Assembly: GCF_031846645.1 (NCBI RefSeq)
Contig: NZ_JAVRHN010000013.1
Coordinates: forward strand, 49,299 to 113,298
Source of the DNA: Autumnicola psychrophila
Lineage (GTDB): Bacteria > Bacteroidota > Bacteroidia > Flavobacteriales > Flavobacteriaceae
Direction of reading: 5' to 3'
DNA: 64,000 nucleotides
The notes below the pieces were generated by a model, which ran no database searches, was not told the DNA's origin, and saw only the letters and a list, made by a program, of their open reading frames with translations. Below are positions 26,418 to 35,255 of this stretch, piece by piece. How positions within the stretch are numbered: position 1 is the stretch's first letter; every line of letters starts with the position of its first letter. Made by a program: the position numbers and the translations under genes.

Positions 26418-27440
26418 ATGTTATTAAAATCTCTCAGACCATTGCTGATAATGGTCCTATTAGCCTCCTTTTTCTCATGTTCAGAAGATGAATCTCCTGA
26501 AGAAACAGAGGGTTCTGAAATTGTGGACACCTATAGTTATCTTGCTTTAAGAAACGACGGAACCTTATTCACCATTGGCAATAATAGTGGAAAAGTAGTA
26601 GAAATGGGTAACATTCCCGGTATTGAATTCAATACTATGTTTAATGCGGTGACCTCTTCAGGTTCTGAAAATTTTATATATGAACACCGTTTTGATCCTC
26701 CCAGGGGGATTATATATGCATGGGAGAAACGATCTGGTGAAACCCGTTCTGCCATACTTGATTATCCGGAGCAATTTGGAGACAATACAGCATTATTGTC
26801 TTTGGACTGGGATGAAGAAAATCAAAACCTGGTAGGGATCACTAGAGAAAATATGGAGCAGAGTAACCATCAGAAACCAATTATGGTGGTAAGTATAAAC
26901 CCGGAAAATTTTGAAATAACTACCGGTGAAATCGACCTGAGTACAAAAGGTTATGAAAATATATATTCCACAAGCCTAATAAGACAAAAACTATACGTGG
27001 TAGCTTCAAAAACAGAAAGAGTTACAGAAGCTGATTTATTAGAAATTGAACTTGACCAAAATTCTGTTGAGGTTCTTCCGCGACAGGGTATTGCGACTGG
27101 TTTTACGAATATTGGGAACAGCGGTGGTACAACAACTTTGTTCGGATTTTCACCTGTAGCTAACTCTTCTTATATGGCAGAAGTGAGACCGGTAATTTAC
27201 AACATAGAGACAGGAACGGTAACAGAAGTATCTGAAGTTCCACGAATATCTTCTTTAAATTTTGCTCATAAAACCTTTTACAATGGAGAGGGGAAAGAGT
27301 TTGTAGAACTTGTAGGAGCAAATAATTCCATAAATCTTTTAAAGTACAATCCTTCAACAGGTGATCAGGAATTAATAAAATTACAGAATGCAGACGACCT
27401 TTCTTCACTGATAAGTATTATTGCTGTAAGAGAGCTTTAA
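26418..27440 (+). CDS. Lipoprotein of unknown function, probably beta-propeller-like
   Basis: The 340-residue protein has a lipobox (ASFFSCSED, Cys21). The rest is strand-rich with repeated blade-like stretches (SYLALRNDGTLFTIG; RPVIYNIETGTVTEVSEVP). I recognise no family. A strong bidirectional terminator follows. Confidence 0.75.
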   Translation: MLLKSLRPLLIMVLLASFFSCSEDESPEETEGSEIVDTYSYLALRNDGTLFTIGNNSGKVVEMGNIPGIEFNTMFNAVTSSGSENFIYEHRFDPPRGIIYAWEKRSGETRSAILDYPEQFGDNTALLSLDWDEENQNLVGITRENMEQSNHQKPIMVVSINPENFEITTGEIDLSTKGYENIYSTSLIRQKLYVVASKTERVTEADLLEIELDQNSVEVLPRQGIATGFTNIGNSGGTTTLFGFSPVANSSYMAEVRPVIYNIETGTVTEVSEVPRISSLNFAHKTFYNGEGKEFVELVGANNSINLLKYNPSTGDQELIKLQNADDLSSLISIIAVREL

Positions 27441-27462
27441 CAGGTTTTGCTGAAGCATAAAT

Positions 27463-27496
27463 AAGGAATGGACGCTATTACACGTCCATTCCTTTT
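27463..27496. terminator. Bidirectional terminator between convergent genes
   Basis: A 12-bp perfect stem (AAGGAATGGACG / CGTCCATTCCTT) with an 8-nt loop has T's on the right and is preceded by A's on the left. It serves the lipoprotein gene on the plus strand and could also end the minus-strand transcript. Confidence 0.8.
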
Positions 27497-27559
27497 AGAA
27501 TTAAAACCGGTCCCCACACGATTTTAAATCTAATCTTTGTTATTCTTTCAGGAAGATTT

Positions 27560-27880
27560 TTAGGTGTCAGATGAGACTTCGCTACAGTCCATCGCCTGTA
27601 CTTGATTAATAGCTTCCTCATATTGACTTCCCCAATACTGGCAATCTTCAAATTCCTGGTAGAAATCGGTCATTGCTTCTTTATAAACTTCACAGGTCTG
27701 AGAACTTGGAGCCTGGGAATAAGCATTTAAAGCATTTACAACATCTTCCCATTCTGACTGGAAATCATTACATCCGCCTATGTTATCATCAGTACCGGCG
27801 TCGTCATCTCCGGAACAGGAGGATAAGCTGAAAAGCGTTATACATAAAATAAGTGGAAAAATTTTAGAATAAATTTTCAT
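27560..27880 (-). CDS. Small acidic lipoprotein of unknown function
   Basis: The 106-residue protein has a lipobox (LSSCSGDDD, Cys22), the Asp-rich stretch common after the lipid Cys in Bacteroidota surface lipoproteins, and four further Cys (GGCNDF, TCEVY, DCQYW, DCSEV) that could make two disulfides in a helical domain. No family recognised. Confidence 0.78.
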   Translation of the reverse strand: MKIYSKIFPLILCITLFSLSSCSGDDDAGTDDNIGGCNDFQSEWEDVVNALNAYSQAPSSQTCEVYKEAMTDFYQEFEDCQYWGSQYEEAINQVQAMDCSEVSSDT

Positions 27881-27949
27881 AATTTAATTTTTATAGTTAG
27901 TGTTTTCTGAAGGACGATAATTGTTGTTTTTAGATAGACGTCCAATTTT

Positions 27950-28303
27950 TTAAATATTCCGAAACCACTCTTCAAATTTATCTCCCAGTAAGGGTACCGG
28001 CTGTGTTTTTCCGTTAATGGCATTTATAAGTCCCATTATCCATAGATACAACAGGAAGATAGAACCGAAGAAACTGGCAATCCATCCTAAAATAGGCACC
28101 AATCCTACAATGAAAAGTGCAATTCCGCACAAAGAGAGACCTAAGGACTGCTTGATATGGTATGCAGCAAAGGGATCTTTCTTTTCGTTGTTCATTACAA
28201 AGGCAACAATAAGCCCTATGATGGTCAAATAGGCAACGATAGCCATTGTTTTGTCATCTGTGGCAGTATTTTTATTTTCTGCATGTGTATTTCCGGATTC
28301 CAT
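27950..28303 (-). CDS. DUF4870 small membrane protein
   Basis: The 117-residue protein has three hydrophobic helices (about 24-42, 55-80, 82-95) and the DUF4870 pattern (AIVAYLTIIGLIVAF, FAAYHIKQSLGL, NGKTQPVPLLG). Function unknown. It is expected in the inner membrane. Confidence 0.88.
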   Translation of the reverse strand: MESGNTHAENKNTATDDKTMAIVAYLTIIGLIVAFVMNNEKKDPFAAYHIKQSLGLSLCGIALFIVGLVPILGWIASFFGSIFLLYLWIMGLINAINGKTQPVPLLGDKFEEWFRNI

Positions 28304-28314
28304 AATCAGAATAT

Positions 28315-28476
28315 TTAGAAGTTGAGCATCAAAGATTCAATTCCGGCGGCTTTTAGTGAAAAAGTGAATTTTACAGCCCCTGCTTTATTAGTGTAATTTT
28401 CAATTGTACGCTTTGCTGCTTCTGCATTTTGCAAAATTGCCGGTTTAAAACCCTGGACATTGGAATTATAAATCAA
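28315..28476 (-). CDS. Possible 53-codon protein with TTG start (unrecognised)
   Basis: Between the outer-membrane protein gene and the DUF4870 gene the minus strand is open for 53 codons (TTG 28476 to TAA 28315). Its composition looks coding (FKPAILQNAEAAKRTIENY, KAGAVKFTFSLKAAGIESL). It overlaps the end of the upstream gene by 11 bases, so translational coupling from a TTG is possible. No ATG is available in frame; it could instead be the tail of a decayed gene. Confidence 0.35.
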   Translation of the reverse strand: MIYNSNVQGFKPAILQNAEAAKRTIENYTNKAGAVKFTFSLKAAGIESLMLNF

Positions 28477-28975
28477 ATTTCACTCCTGCGCCAATCACAA
28501 GCTGTCCGCCATCTATAATTACATATTTCGCCTCAGCAAAAGGAATTATACTGCTCCCAATGTCAAAATTAGCACCGGCACCAAGATTTAATCCGAACCT
28601 GCCGTCACTTACAGACATAGAAGCACCGCCAAATCCGCTGCCATCATAATCCACACCTACGTGGGAATAATTTAATCCTGCGAGTCCGTAAAAGCCAAGG
28701 CTCTCTGTGTTAACGAAGTAATAATTGGCATTTCCGTTTATTTCCCACCAGTTAAGGCTAACCCCAGATTCGTCTTTAGGAAGGTAGTAAATGAAGCCCG
28801 GTGCAATGGTAAGATCTTCGATAATTGGAAATTCTGCGGTTACGCCAATTCCCGGATTTTCAATCTCGGTACCATAAGCAACCATGGCACCTAATCGGGT
28901 TTCGGTTTGTGCAGAACTGTTAAAGATTCCTGCGAGAAATAATAAAGCTCCGGTAAAAAGTAATCTCGTTTTCAT
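28466..28975 (-). CDS. Small outer-membrane beta-barrel protein
   Basis: The 169-residue protein has a signal peptide (1-22) and eight or so amphipathic strands, ending LVIGAGVKFDL, a typical barrel C-terminus. It belongs to the broad OmpW/OmpA-barrel-like group (FGLNLGAGANFDIGSSIIPFAEAKY). Substrate or role unknown. Confidence 0.78.
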   Translation of the reverse strand: MKTRLLFTGALLFLAGIFNSSAQTETRLGAMVAYGTEIENPGIGVTAEFPIIEDLTIAPGFIYYLPKDESGVSLNWWEINGNANYYFVNTESLGFYGLAGLNYSHVGVDYDGSGFGGASMSVSDGRFGLNLGAGANFDIGSSIIPFAEAKYVIIDGGQLVIGAGVKFDL

Positions 28976-29300
28976 GTCAAAAGATTTTAGTTTAAAAATT
29001 CGTTTGTCATTTAGTGCAAAAAGTGTCGTGGGTTATTTATTCAATGGTGTAAATATCTTATGCAGCTATGTTTCTATCAATAGGAACTGAGTATAAGCTG
29101 GTTATGAATGAGCGAAATATATAACTGCTTTATTCAGATGGATTTTGAGCCCCATTGGCAGAGAAAAGCTTTCCCTAAGTCAAACGGCGCTTATACTAAT
29201 GGAAAACAGCATTTTAGATGTAATTTTTTTATAAGTTCATTGAGAAAAGCTACATTTATTATAATCTCCTTAGGAATGAGCATTAAAGTTATACCTGATC
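28976..29300. other. Divergent promoter region
   Basis: It lies between the outer-membrane protein (minus) and the LytTR operon (plus), so it should hold both promoters. I see no clear operator. A 71-codon open frame here overlaps the regulator start and looks spurious. Confidence 0.5.
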
Positions 29301-30065
29301 ATGAAAGTAGCCATTATAGATGATGAAGTGCATTGTGTGGAAGGACTGGTTTTGCATCTAAAAAGCAAATTTCCGGAAGCGGAAATTGTTTATAAAGGTA
29401 CAAAACCGGAAGATGCACTTTTAGCTTTACCAAAGGCGAGGCCAGATCTCGTATTTCTGGATGTTGAAATGCCGGGCATGAATGGTTTTGAATTGCTGGA
29501 TCAACTTCCAAAGGATGCCTTTGATGTAATATTTACAACTGCATACAGCCAGTATGCCGCACAGGCTTTTAAAGCCAAAGCCGTAAATTACTTACTAAAA
29601 CCTATAGACGATTCAGAATTTGAAACAGCTGTTCTACAATGGAAAGAGGAGAGGGAGCAGAAGAAAAATCTTTCTTCAGAAAGAATTAATGATCTGTTGA
29701 CCTATATGAAGCGGGAAGGGATCCTGAAAAATAAAATTGCAGTCCCTGTTTCTGATGGTTATGAATTCATAGAAACCAACGAAATTCTCTATTGCCAGAG
29801 CCAGAACAATTATACGTTGCTGTTTACGGTAGACAACCGCAAACTGGTTTTAAGTAAGACTTTGCTGGAGTTTGAAAAACTCCTCGATAAATATTTTTTT
29901 ATCCGTATTCACAAATCCTATCTAATCAACCCCAATTACATGAAAAAATATTACCGTAATGATGGAGGTTACCTTGTGATGCAGGATGGAAAGTCGATTC
30001 CAGTAAGTAAAAGTAAAAAGGATCTTATCACAAATCTTTTTGATGCCATAACCAACACAGCTTAA
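29301..30065 (+). CDS. LytTR-family response regulator
   Basis: The 254-residue protein has a receiver domain (1-120; acidic pair IIDDE, phospho-Asp54 in DLVFLDVEMPG, Lys in NYLLKPID) and a C-terminal LytTR DNA-binding domain (about 145-250; IAVPVSDGYEFIETNEILYC, IRIHKSYLINPNYM, IPVSKSKK). It is the transcriptional output partner of the histidine kinase encoded directly downstream. Target genes are unknown. Confidence 0.93.
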   Translation: MKVAIIDDEVHCVEGLVLHLKSKFPEAEIVYKGTKPEDALLALPKARPDLVFLDVEMPGMNGFELLDQLPKDAFDVIFTTAYSQYAAQAFKAKAVNYLLKPIDDSEFETAVLQWKEEREQKKNLSSERINDLLTYMKREGILKNKIAVPVSDGYEFIETNEILYCQSQNNYTLLFTVDNRKLVLSKTLLEFEKLLDKYFFIRIHKSYLINPNYMKKYYRNDGGYLVMQDGKSIPVSKSKKDLITNLFDAITNTA

Positions 30066-30142
30066 GCTTAGGATAAAATATTTTGGTCGAGACTTCCTCT
30101 AAATATATTACTATAAACTTTTTCTACAGCTCCCTGCAGAAA

Positions 30143-32149
30143 ATGATTTGTTTGTTTCTCTTCTTAAATGTAACTTTTGGATTTTCACAATCAGCCCTCG
30201 ATAGTCTTAGAATAGCGTTGGAGCAGGAAATGGAGGATTCCCTGAAAGTTGATTATGCCATAAGTTTAAGCCGCGAGATTCATAAAAGAGATCACAACGA
30301 AGAAGAAGAATATAACTATGCCCAGGATGCCATACAGTGGGCATTAAAATTGGGTGATACTTTATTGTATGCCCGCAGTCTGGACAATCTTGGGCTGCTT
30401 TACAGGTATCATCAGGACTATGATGAAGCAATGCCACTGCATATAAAAGCATACAATCTGGTGGAGGAAAAAAATGTTAATCCTGTTAACAAGATGATAT
30501 TTGCTAACAATGCAGGGGTAGCAGGCCGTTATAATCAGAAATATGATTCCTCTATCTCCTATTACATGAAGGCCTTAAAAATTGCAGAAAGAGAAAACGA
30601 CCTGAGAAATATTGCGATTTCCAGTAACGGAATTGGTAATGCGTTGGGAAATATTCAGGGAAGGGAGGAGGAGGCTTTAGCTTATTTTGAACGATCTCTG
30701 GAGGCTGAGGAAAAACGTGACAACAGTCTTGGTGTGGCCATGAATTATCTTTCTATTGCCGATTATTACGTGAATGAAGGTCAATTTAATAAAGGTCGGG
30801 AATACCTGGATGAATTGCTTAGAATAAATCGGGAACGCAATGATATATACGGGCTGGCAATCACTTATGAGTTCTTCGGAAAATCCTATCTGGACGAGGG
30901 GAAAAACTTTGAAAAAGCTGGTCAATATTTTGAGGATGCCCTTAGCCGGTTTAAAAAATTAGGAGATAAACACCGACAGGCGCAGATATTGGTTAGTCTG
31001 GGAGATGTACGGTTAAATCAGGAAGAACCCGACCTGGCACGGGAATATTATGAGAATTCGCTTCAACTGGCAAGTGATTTAAATCAGTTTGGGCTGATTA
31101 TGCAAAACTCGTATAAACTGGCAGAAATACATGAAGAACAAAATAATCCTTCCGAAGCTTTACAATATTTTAAAGAGGCCAAATTCTATGAAGACAGTAT
31201 AAAACTTTCAGAACAAAATGTGGAAATAGCGGCCCTTATCCGCGAGTATGACATAGAAAAGAAAGAAAATCAAATTCAGTTATTAGAGAAAGACAGAGCG
31301 TTGCAGCAAACGCTGCTGGACAATCAGGAACAACAGCTGGAAAGGCGCAGGATCTTTATGTTACTTCTCGCCACCGGGCTCTTTTTTATCCTCATTATTT
31401 TTTTACTTCAGTACCGGAATTACCAGACAAAAAAGAAAACAAACGCCAGAATTTTACAGGAAGAAAAAGAAAAAATGAAGGCAATATACGAGCGTAATCT
31501 TGCCAGGGCAGAAATTCTTGTTACCCGTCTAAGGGTTAATCCTCATTTCTTGTTTAACAGCCTTAATGCCATAACTTATCTTATACAGAGTAACCAAAAC
31601 GCTAAAGCCATAAAATACCTTGTGGTTTTTAGTCGCTATACGAGAATGGTGCTCGAGACCTCACAACAGCATGTGGTGCCACTAACTGAAGAATTAAAAT
31701 TAACCCGTTATTACTTAACTCTCGAAGGAAACCGCTTCGAAAAAAATTTTACCTACAAATTTATAGGTGATGATTCTTCAGGAATTGAAGAAACGCTCAT
31801 TCCTCCATTATTGCTGCAGCCGTTTATAGAAAATGCAATTTGGCATGGGCTTTTGCCAAGTAAAAAAGAAGAAAAGAAGCTTCTCATAGAGGTAATTCCC
31901 GAAGGAAACACCATCACAATAAATATTGAAGATAATGGGGTGGGCAGAAATAATTCCAAAGCAACCAGAAAATCTCATAAAAGTATGGGTACACAGATTA
32001 TACAGGAGAGGATCGATCTTTACAATAAAAGTTACTCAGGACACATCAGATATGAGATAATTGATAAAAAAAACGCAGAAGGAGAACCACAGGGTACCAG
32101 AATTGTGTTCTATTTAACACAGAAAGAAGCTTTTGAAAAGTTCGATTAG
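30143..32149 (+). CDS. TPR-containing LytS/YehU-type sensor histidine kinase
   Basis: I choose ATG 30143 because it starts a signal peptide (MICLFLFLNVTFGFSQ); TTG 30083, 18 bp after the regulator, is also in frame. The 668-residue protein has an exported TPR region (about 30-365), one membrane helix (about 408-428, LLLATGLFFILIIFLLQY), and a His_kinase domain (VNPHFLFNSLNAITYLIQ, His468) with a HATPase domain (IENAIWHGLL, IEDNGVGRNNS). This layout is widespread in Bacteroidota; it pairs with the LytTR regulator. Confidence 0.9.
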   Translation: MICLFLFLNVTFGFSQSALDSLRIALEQEMEDSLKVDYAISLSREIHKRDHNEEEEYNYAQDAIQWALKLGDTLLYARSLDNLGLLYRYHQDYDEAMPLHIKAYNLVEEKNVNPVNKMIFANNAGVAGRYNQKYDSSISYYMKALKIAERENDLRNIAISSNGIGNALGNIQGREEEALAYFERSLEAEEKRDNSLGVAMNYLSIADYYVNEGQFNKGREYLDELLRINRERNDIYGLAITYEFFGKSYLDEGKNFEKAGQYFEDALSRFKKLGDKHRQAQILVSLGDVRLNQEEPDLAREYYENSLQLASDLNQFGLIMQNSYKLAEIHEEQNNPSEALQYFKEAKFYEDSIKLSEQNVEIAALIREYDIEKKENQIQLLEKDRALQQTLLDNQEQQLERRRIFMLLLATGLFFILIIFLLQYRNYQTKKKTNARILQEEKEKMKAIYERNLARAEILVTRLRVNPHFLFNSLNAITYLIQSNQNAKAIKYLVVFSRYTRMVLETSQQHVVPLTEELKLTRYYLTLEGNRFEKNFTYKFIGDDSSGIEETLIPPLLLQPFIENAIWHGLLPSKKEEKKLLIEVIPEGNTITINIEDNGVGRNNSKATRKSHKSMGTQIIQERIDLYNKSYSGHIRYEIIDKKNAEGEPQGTRIVFYLTQKEAFEKFD

Positions 32150-32549
32150 TTGAGTGGAAAAATCACTTATTACGGATTTAATGCTGATAATTTTACCGTT
32201 AGCGTTCTTGAAGTTTACAAGAAAATGCAGGAACTATTACTAACCGAACCATTAATAGCGATCACTACAGGTTTGTTAATGGGGCCTCAATTTTTATTAC
32301 ATGGTTGAACCAGTCTTCCCCTGGGGAAATTGTATTATCAATATACTTCTAAAGTAATTTTCTGAGGGGAATATGACTTCTGAAGTGCTTATTTAACGTA
32401 AGATACAAAAGAGAAAGGTATAAGAATTTATCTAAAAAATTTTATAAAATATTCAGGTTTCAGCTAATCTTTCGTGAAATAACAAATGCTTAACAGGCTT
32501 CGTGGACCACTCTTTCTATTTTTGAATGAAACCAAAAAAGTTAAATTTT
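32150..32549. other. Intergenic stretch with a possible cation:proton antiporter relic
   Basis: Around 32176-32307 the plus strand reads YYGFNADNFTVSVLEVY and then LLLTEPLIAITTGLLMGP before a TGA, resembling the first helix of a CPA-type Na+/H+ antiporter. Later frames are full of stops. I treat this as a weak pseudogene hint. The rest is AT-rich. Confidence 0.3.
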
Positions 32550-33092
32550 ATGAAATCTATTACAAGTAAATTCTACATACCCCTTTTAACAGTGCTTTTA
32601 TTGGGGTTAGCGAGTTGCGGTTCCATGAGTACGAGCCCGGATAAATTAATTTCGGACGCAGAGAAAGCCCAGGAAAATGTTGCTGATGCCAGTAATAATA
32701 TGAGTGAATTATTTCAGAATTCTGCAGGATATGTAATTTTTCCTAATGTAGGAAAAGGTGCTTATATTCTTGGAGGAGCTTCAGGTAACGGTGTTCTATA
32801 CGAAAACGGAACTGTTCAGGGCTTTGCAGAAATGAAACAACTGGACGTCGGGTTCCAGATAGGTGGGAAAGCATATACTGAAGTTCTTTTCTTCCAGTCC
32901 GAGTCTGCTTTAGAAGACTTTAAGAGTGGAGATTACGAATTGACAGCAAGTGCATCTGCTGTAATACTTGAAGAAGGAAGGTCTAAATCTGTAGATTTTC
33001 AGGATGGTGTTGGTGTAGTAATTATGCCTAAGGCTGGTGCAATGGCAGGAATTTCTGTTGGAGGACAGAAGTTTGAATACAGAGCGAGATAA
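32550..33092 (+). CDS. SYLF-domain (YSC84-like) lipoprotein
   Basis: I choose ATG 32550 (MKSITSKFYIPLL), which starts a lipoprotein signal with lipobox LGLASCGS; ATG 32526 adds 8 residues. The 180-residue protein has the SYLF pattern (KAQENVADASNNMSELFQ, AGYVIFPNVGKGAYILGGASG, GFQIGGKAYTEVLFFQ, and MPKAGAMAGISVGGQKF). SYLF proteins bind lipids in eukaryotes; the bacterial role is unknown. Confidence 0.88.
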   Translation: MKSITSKFYIPLLTVLLLGLASCGSMSTSPDKLISDAEKAQENVADASNNMSELFQNSAGYVIFPNVGKGAYILGGASGNGVLYENGTVQGFAEMKQLDVGFQIGGKAYTEVLFFQSESALEDFKSGDYELTASASAVILEEGRSKSVDFQDGVGVVIMPKAGAMAGISVGGQKFEYRAR

Positions 33093-33113
33093 TATCCTCA
33101 ACATAGAACAAAG

Positions 33114-33142
33114 AAAAGTCGGTTTAAAAGCCGACTTTTTTT
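33114..33142 (+). terminator. Terminator after the SYLF gene
   Basis: AAAAGTCGG-TTTAAAAG-CCGACTTTT followed by T's: a perfect 9-bp stem. Confidence 0.85.
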
Positions 33143-33161
33143 GTTTCAAATAAATAAAATT

Positions 33162-33830
33162 ATGAAAAAGCCAAATTTGCTCATTTTCGATGTAAATGAA
33201 ACACTGTTGGATCTAAATCCTTTAAAGAAAGCTGTGAATAATGCACTGCAAAACGACCTGGTATTTGAATCATGGTTTCCGATGCTGCTTCAGTATTCCC
33301 TGGTGGAAACTATAACCCATCAATATCATGATTTTACTGAAGTAGGAGTGGCTACATTTAAAATGTTGGCCGGGAAAATGAATCTTTCGTTTTCTGAAAA
33401 AGAAATCAGGGAAATCCTGGGTCATATTAGAAAGTTACCTCCTCATCCGGAAGTTATTGAAGCACTTCAAAAACTTCAAAATCAAAAATTCAGAATGATA
33501 GCTCTTACTAACGGAAAACCAACTGTCGCAGAAGAGCAGCTGAAATTTGCAAATATCGATACTTTTTTCGAGTCAGTCGTGAGTGTGGACGTAGTGAAAA
33601 AGTACAAACCGCACAAAGAAACTTATGAGCACGTTCTTCAAAAATCCGGAGTTTCTGCAGAGAACGCGATGTTAGTAGCGGCTCATGGATGGGACATCGC
33701 CGGTGCAAAAAGTAGCGGACTAAAAGCAGCATTTATAAAGAGAAAAGGCAAATTCTTATATCCTCTTGCTGAAAAACCAGAGTTGGAAGCAGTAGATATG
33801 CTGGATCTCGCCCAGAAATTAGCCGATTAG
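33162..33830 (+). CDS. HAD-family haloacid dehalogenase type II
   Basis: I choose ATG 33162 (MKKPNLLIFDVNETLLDL); TTG 33141 lies in the preceding terminator. The 222-residue protein has the nucleophile Asp10 (FDVNETLLDL), motif II ALTNGKP, motif III Lys in KKYKPHKETYEHV and motif IV AAHGWDIAGAKSSGL. These mark the L-2-haloacid dehalogenase group, whose real substrates are often unknown phosphoesters or haloacids. Confidence 0.9.
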   Translation: MKKPNLLIFDVNETLLDLNPLKKAVNNALQNDLVFESWFPMLLQYSLVETITHQYHDFTEVGVATFKMLAGKMNLSFSEKEIREILGHIRKLPPHPEVIEALQKLQNQKFRMIALTNGKPTVAEEQLKFANIDTFFESVVSVDVVKKYKPHKETYEHVLQKSGVSAENAMLVAAHGWDIAGAKSSGLKAAFIKRKGKFLYPLAEKPELEAVDMLDLAQKLAD

Positions 33831-33843
33831 AATTCTTCCGTTA

Positions 33844-35211
33844 TTACTCCAAATCTTCAGGTGATTCCAGCATGGTGGGGATCAATTCGCTTACAGTAGG
33901 ATGTATATGTACAGCATCCCTGATCGTGGTATAGGATGTTTCCGCATACATCGCATCAATAATGGAGTGAATAACTTCATCAGCCCCTGTCCCAAGGAAA
34001 GATGCACCAAGTATTTTATCAGTTTCAGCTTCAATATAGATTTTCATCATTCCGCTGGTCTCTCCCATTTCCTGCGCCCTGGCTACTTTAGTCATTGGTC
34101 TGGAAGCCAACTTTGCCTTTATACCTTTTTCCTTTATTTCAGCTTCATTCATTCCCACCCGGGCGAGTGGTGGATCAATAAAGGCGGCATAACAAAGGTA
34201 ACGTTGAGATAAACTTCTTTTTTTATTCTGAATAAGATTGGACTCTACAATCTCGAAGTCGTTGTAAGAGGTATGTGTAAAAGCACCTTCGCCATTGCAG
34301 TCACCCAGCGCGAAAATGTGGGGTACCGAAGTCTGCAGATATTCGTTTACTTTTATATAGCCTTTCTTATCCAGGTGCACACCTGTATTCTCAAAACCGA
34401 TATTTGCCGTATTTGCCACACGACCTGTAGCGAGCAATAAATGCGTCCCATCAATTCTTTTTTCCGCACCGTTTAGATTAAAACTGAATTGAATACCTTT
34501 TTCTGCCTGGGTACCTTTAATATCTTTAGAATTCAGATAGACTTTAATATCTTCATCTTTTAAAATCTGAAGGATTGCTTCAGAAATATCTTCATCTTCC
34601 TGTTGCATAAGGCGCTCGCCACGGTCCAGAACGGTCACCCGGCTTCCAAAACGACTGAACATCTGGGCAAATTCCAGTCCAACATACCCACCACCAATAA
34701 TCACGAGGTGCTCCGGAATTTCTTCCAGTTCTAGCATGGTCTCGTTGGTGTAATGGTTGAGGTTTTTATAAGGTGCCGGGATGTTTGGTCTTGAACCTGT
34801 ATTAATAAAGATTTTTTCTCCATAAAGAACTTCATCATTTACCACTACACTATGACCATCCTTAAATTTTGCTTCTCCGCGAAAAACCTGAATATTCTCA
34901 TTATCATTCAGCATTTTTTCAATTCCCTTGCTGGATTTCTCTACAAGTTTGTCTTTTCTTCTTTTAATCGCCCTCAGGTTGATCTTAACATCACCATCTA
35001 AGGATATTCCATGCTCCTGACTGTTCTTTGTAACAAAGGCGCGCCTGGCACTTGCCACATAAGCCTTGGTAGGAGTGCAGCCGGTATTTACACACGTGCC
35101 TCCAAAATCGCCTTTTTCAATGATGGCTACTTTTTGCCCATTTTCGGCAAGACTTGCAGCAAGCGGAGTTCCCGCCTGTCCTGTTCCAATAATTATCGCA
35201 TCAAACTTCAT
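33844..35211 (-). CDS. FAD-dependent pyridine nucleotide-disulfide oxidoreductase (mercuric reductase-like)
   Basis: The 455-residue class-I flavin disulfide reductase has the FAD fold (IIGTGQAGTPLAASL), redox disulfide GGTCVNTGCTPTKA (Cys41/Cys46), NAD(P) fold (IIGGGYVGLEFAQMF), second FAD block (IFALGDCNGEGAFTH) and the C-terminal dimer domain with catalytic HIHPTVSE. It lacks the N-terminal metal-binding domain and vicinal Cys pair of true mercuric reductase, so the substrate is uncertain. It follows the Omp85 fusion gene by 44 bp on the same strand. Confidence 0.92.
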   Translation of the reverse strand: MKFDAIIIGTGQAGTPLAASLAENGQKVAIIEKGDFGGTCVNTGCTPTKAYVASARRAFVTKNSQEHGISLDGDVKINLRAIKRRKDKLVEKSSKGIEKMLNDNENIQVFRGEAKFKDGHSVVVNDEVLYGEKIFINTGSRPNIPAPYKNLNHYTNETMLELEEIPEHLVIIGGGYVGLEFAQMFSRFGSRVTVLDRGERLMQQEDEDISEAILQILKDEDIKVYLNSKDIKGTQAEKGIQFSFNLNGAEKRIDGTHLLLATGRVANTANIGFENTGVHLDKKGYIKVNEYLQTSVPHIFALGDCNGEGAFTHTSYNDFEIVESNLIQNKKRSLSQRYLCYAAFIDPPLARVGMNEAEIKEKGIKAKLASRPMTKVARAQEMGETSGMMKIYIEAETDKILGASFLGTGADEVIHSIIDAMYAETSYTTIRDAVHIHPTVSELIPTMLESPEDLE

Positions 35212-35255
35212 AAAAATTTTTTTAAGGAGGACTGTTGATGCCCTTAGTTAGATAG

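Noticed and set aside
29108..29323. 71-codon open frame just before the LytTR regulator gene
   Set aside because: It overlaps the start of the regulator, has no recognisable domain, and its region should hold two divergent promoters.
34800..35211. True mercuric reductase (MerA) for the flavin disulfide reductase
   Set aside because: The N-terminal metal-binding domain and the C-terminal vicinal Cys pair are missing and no mer genes are adjacent.
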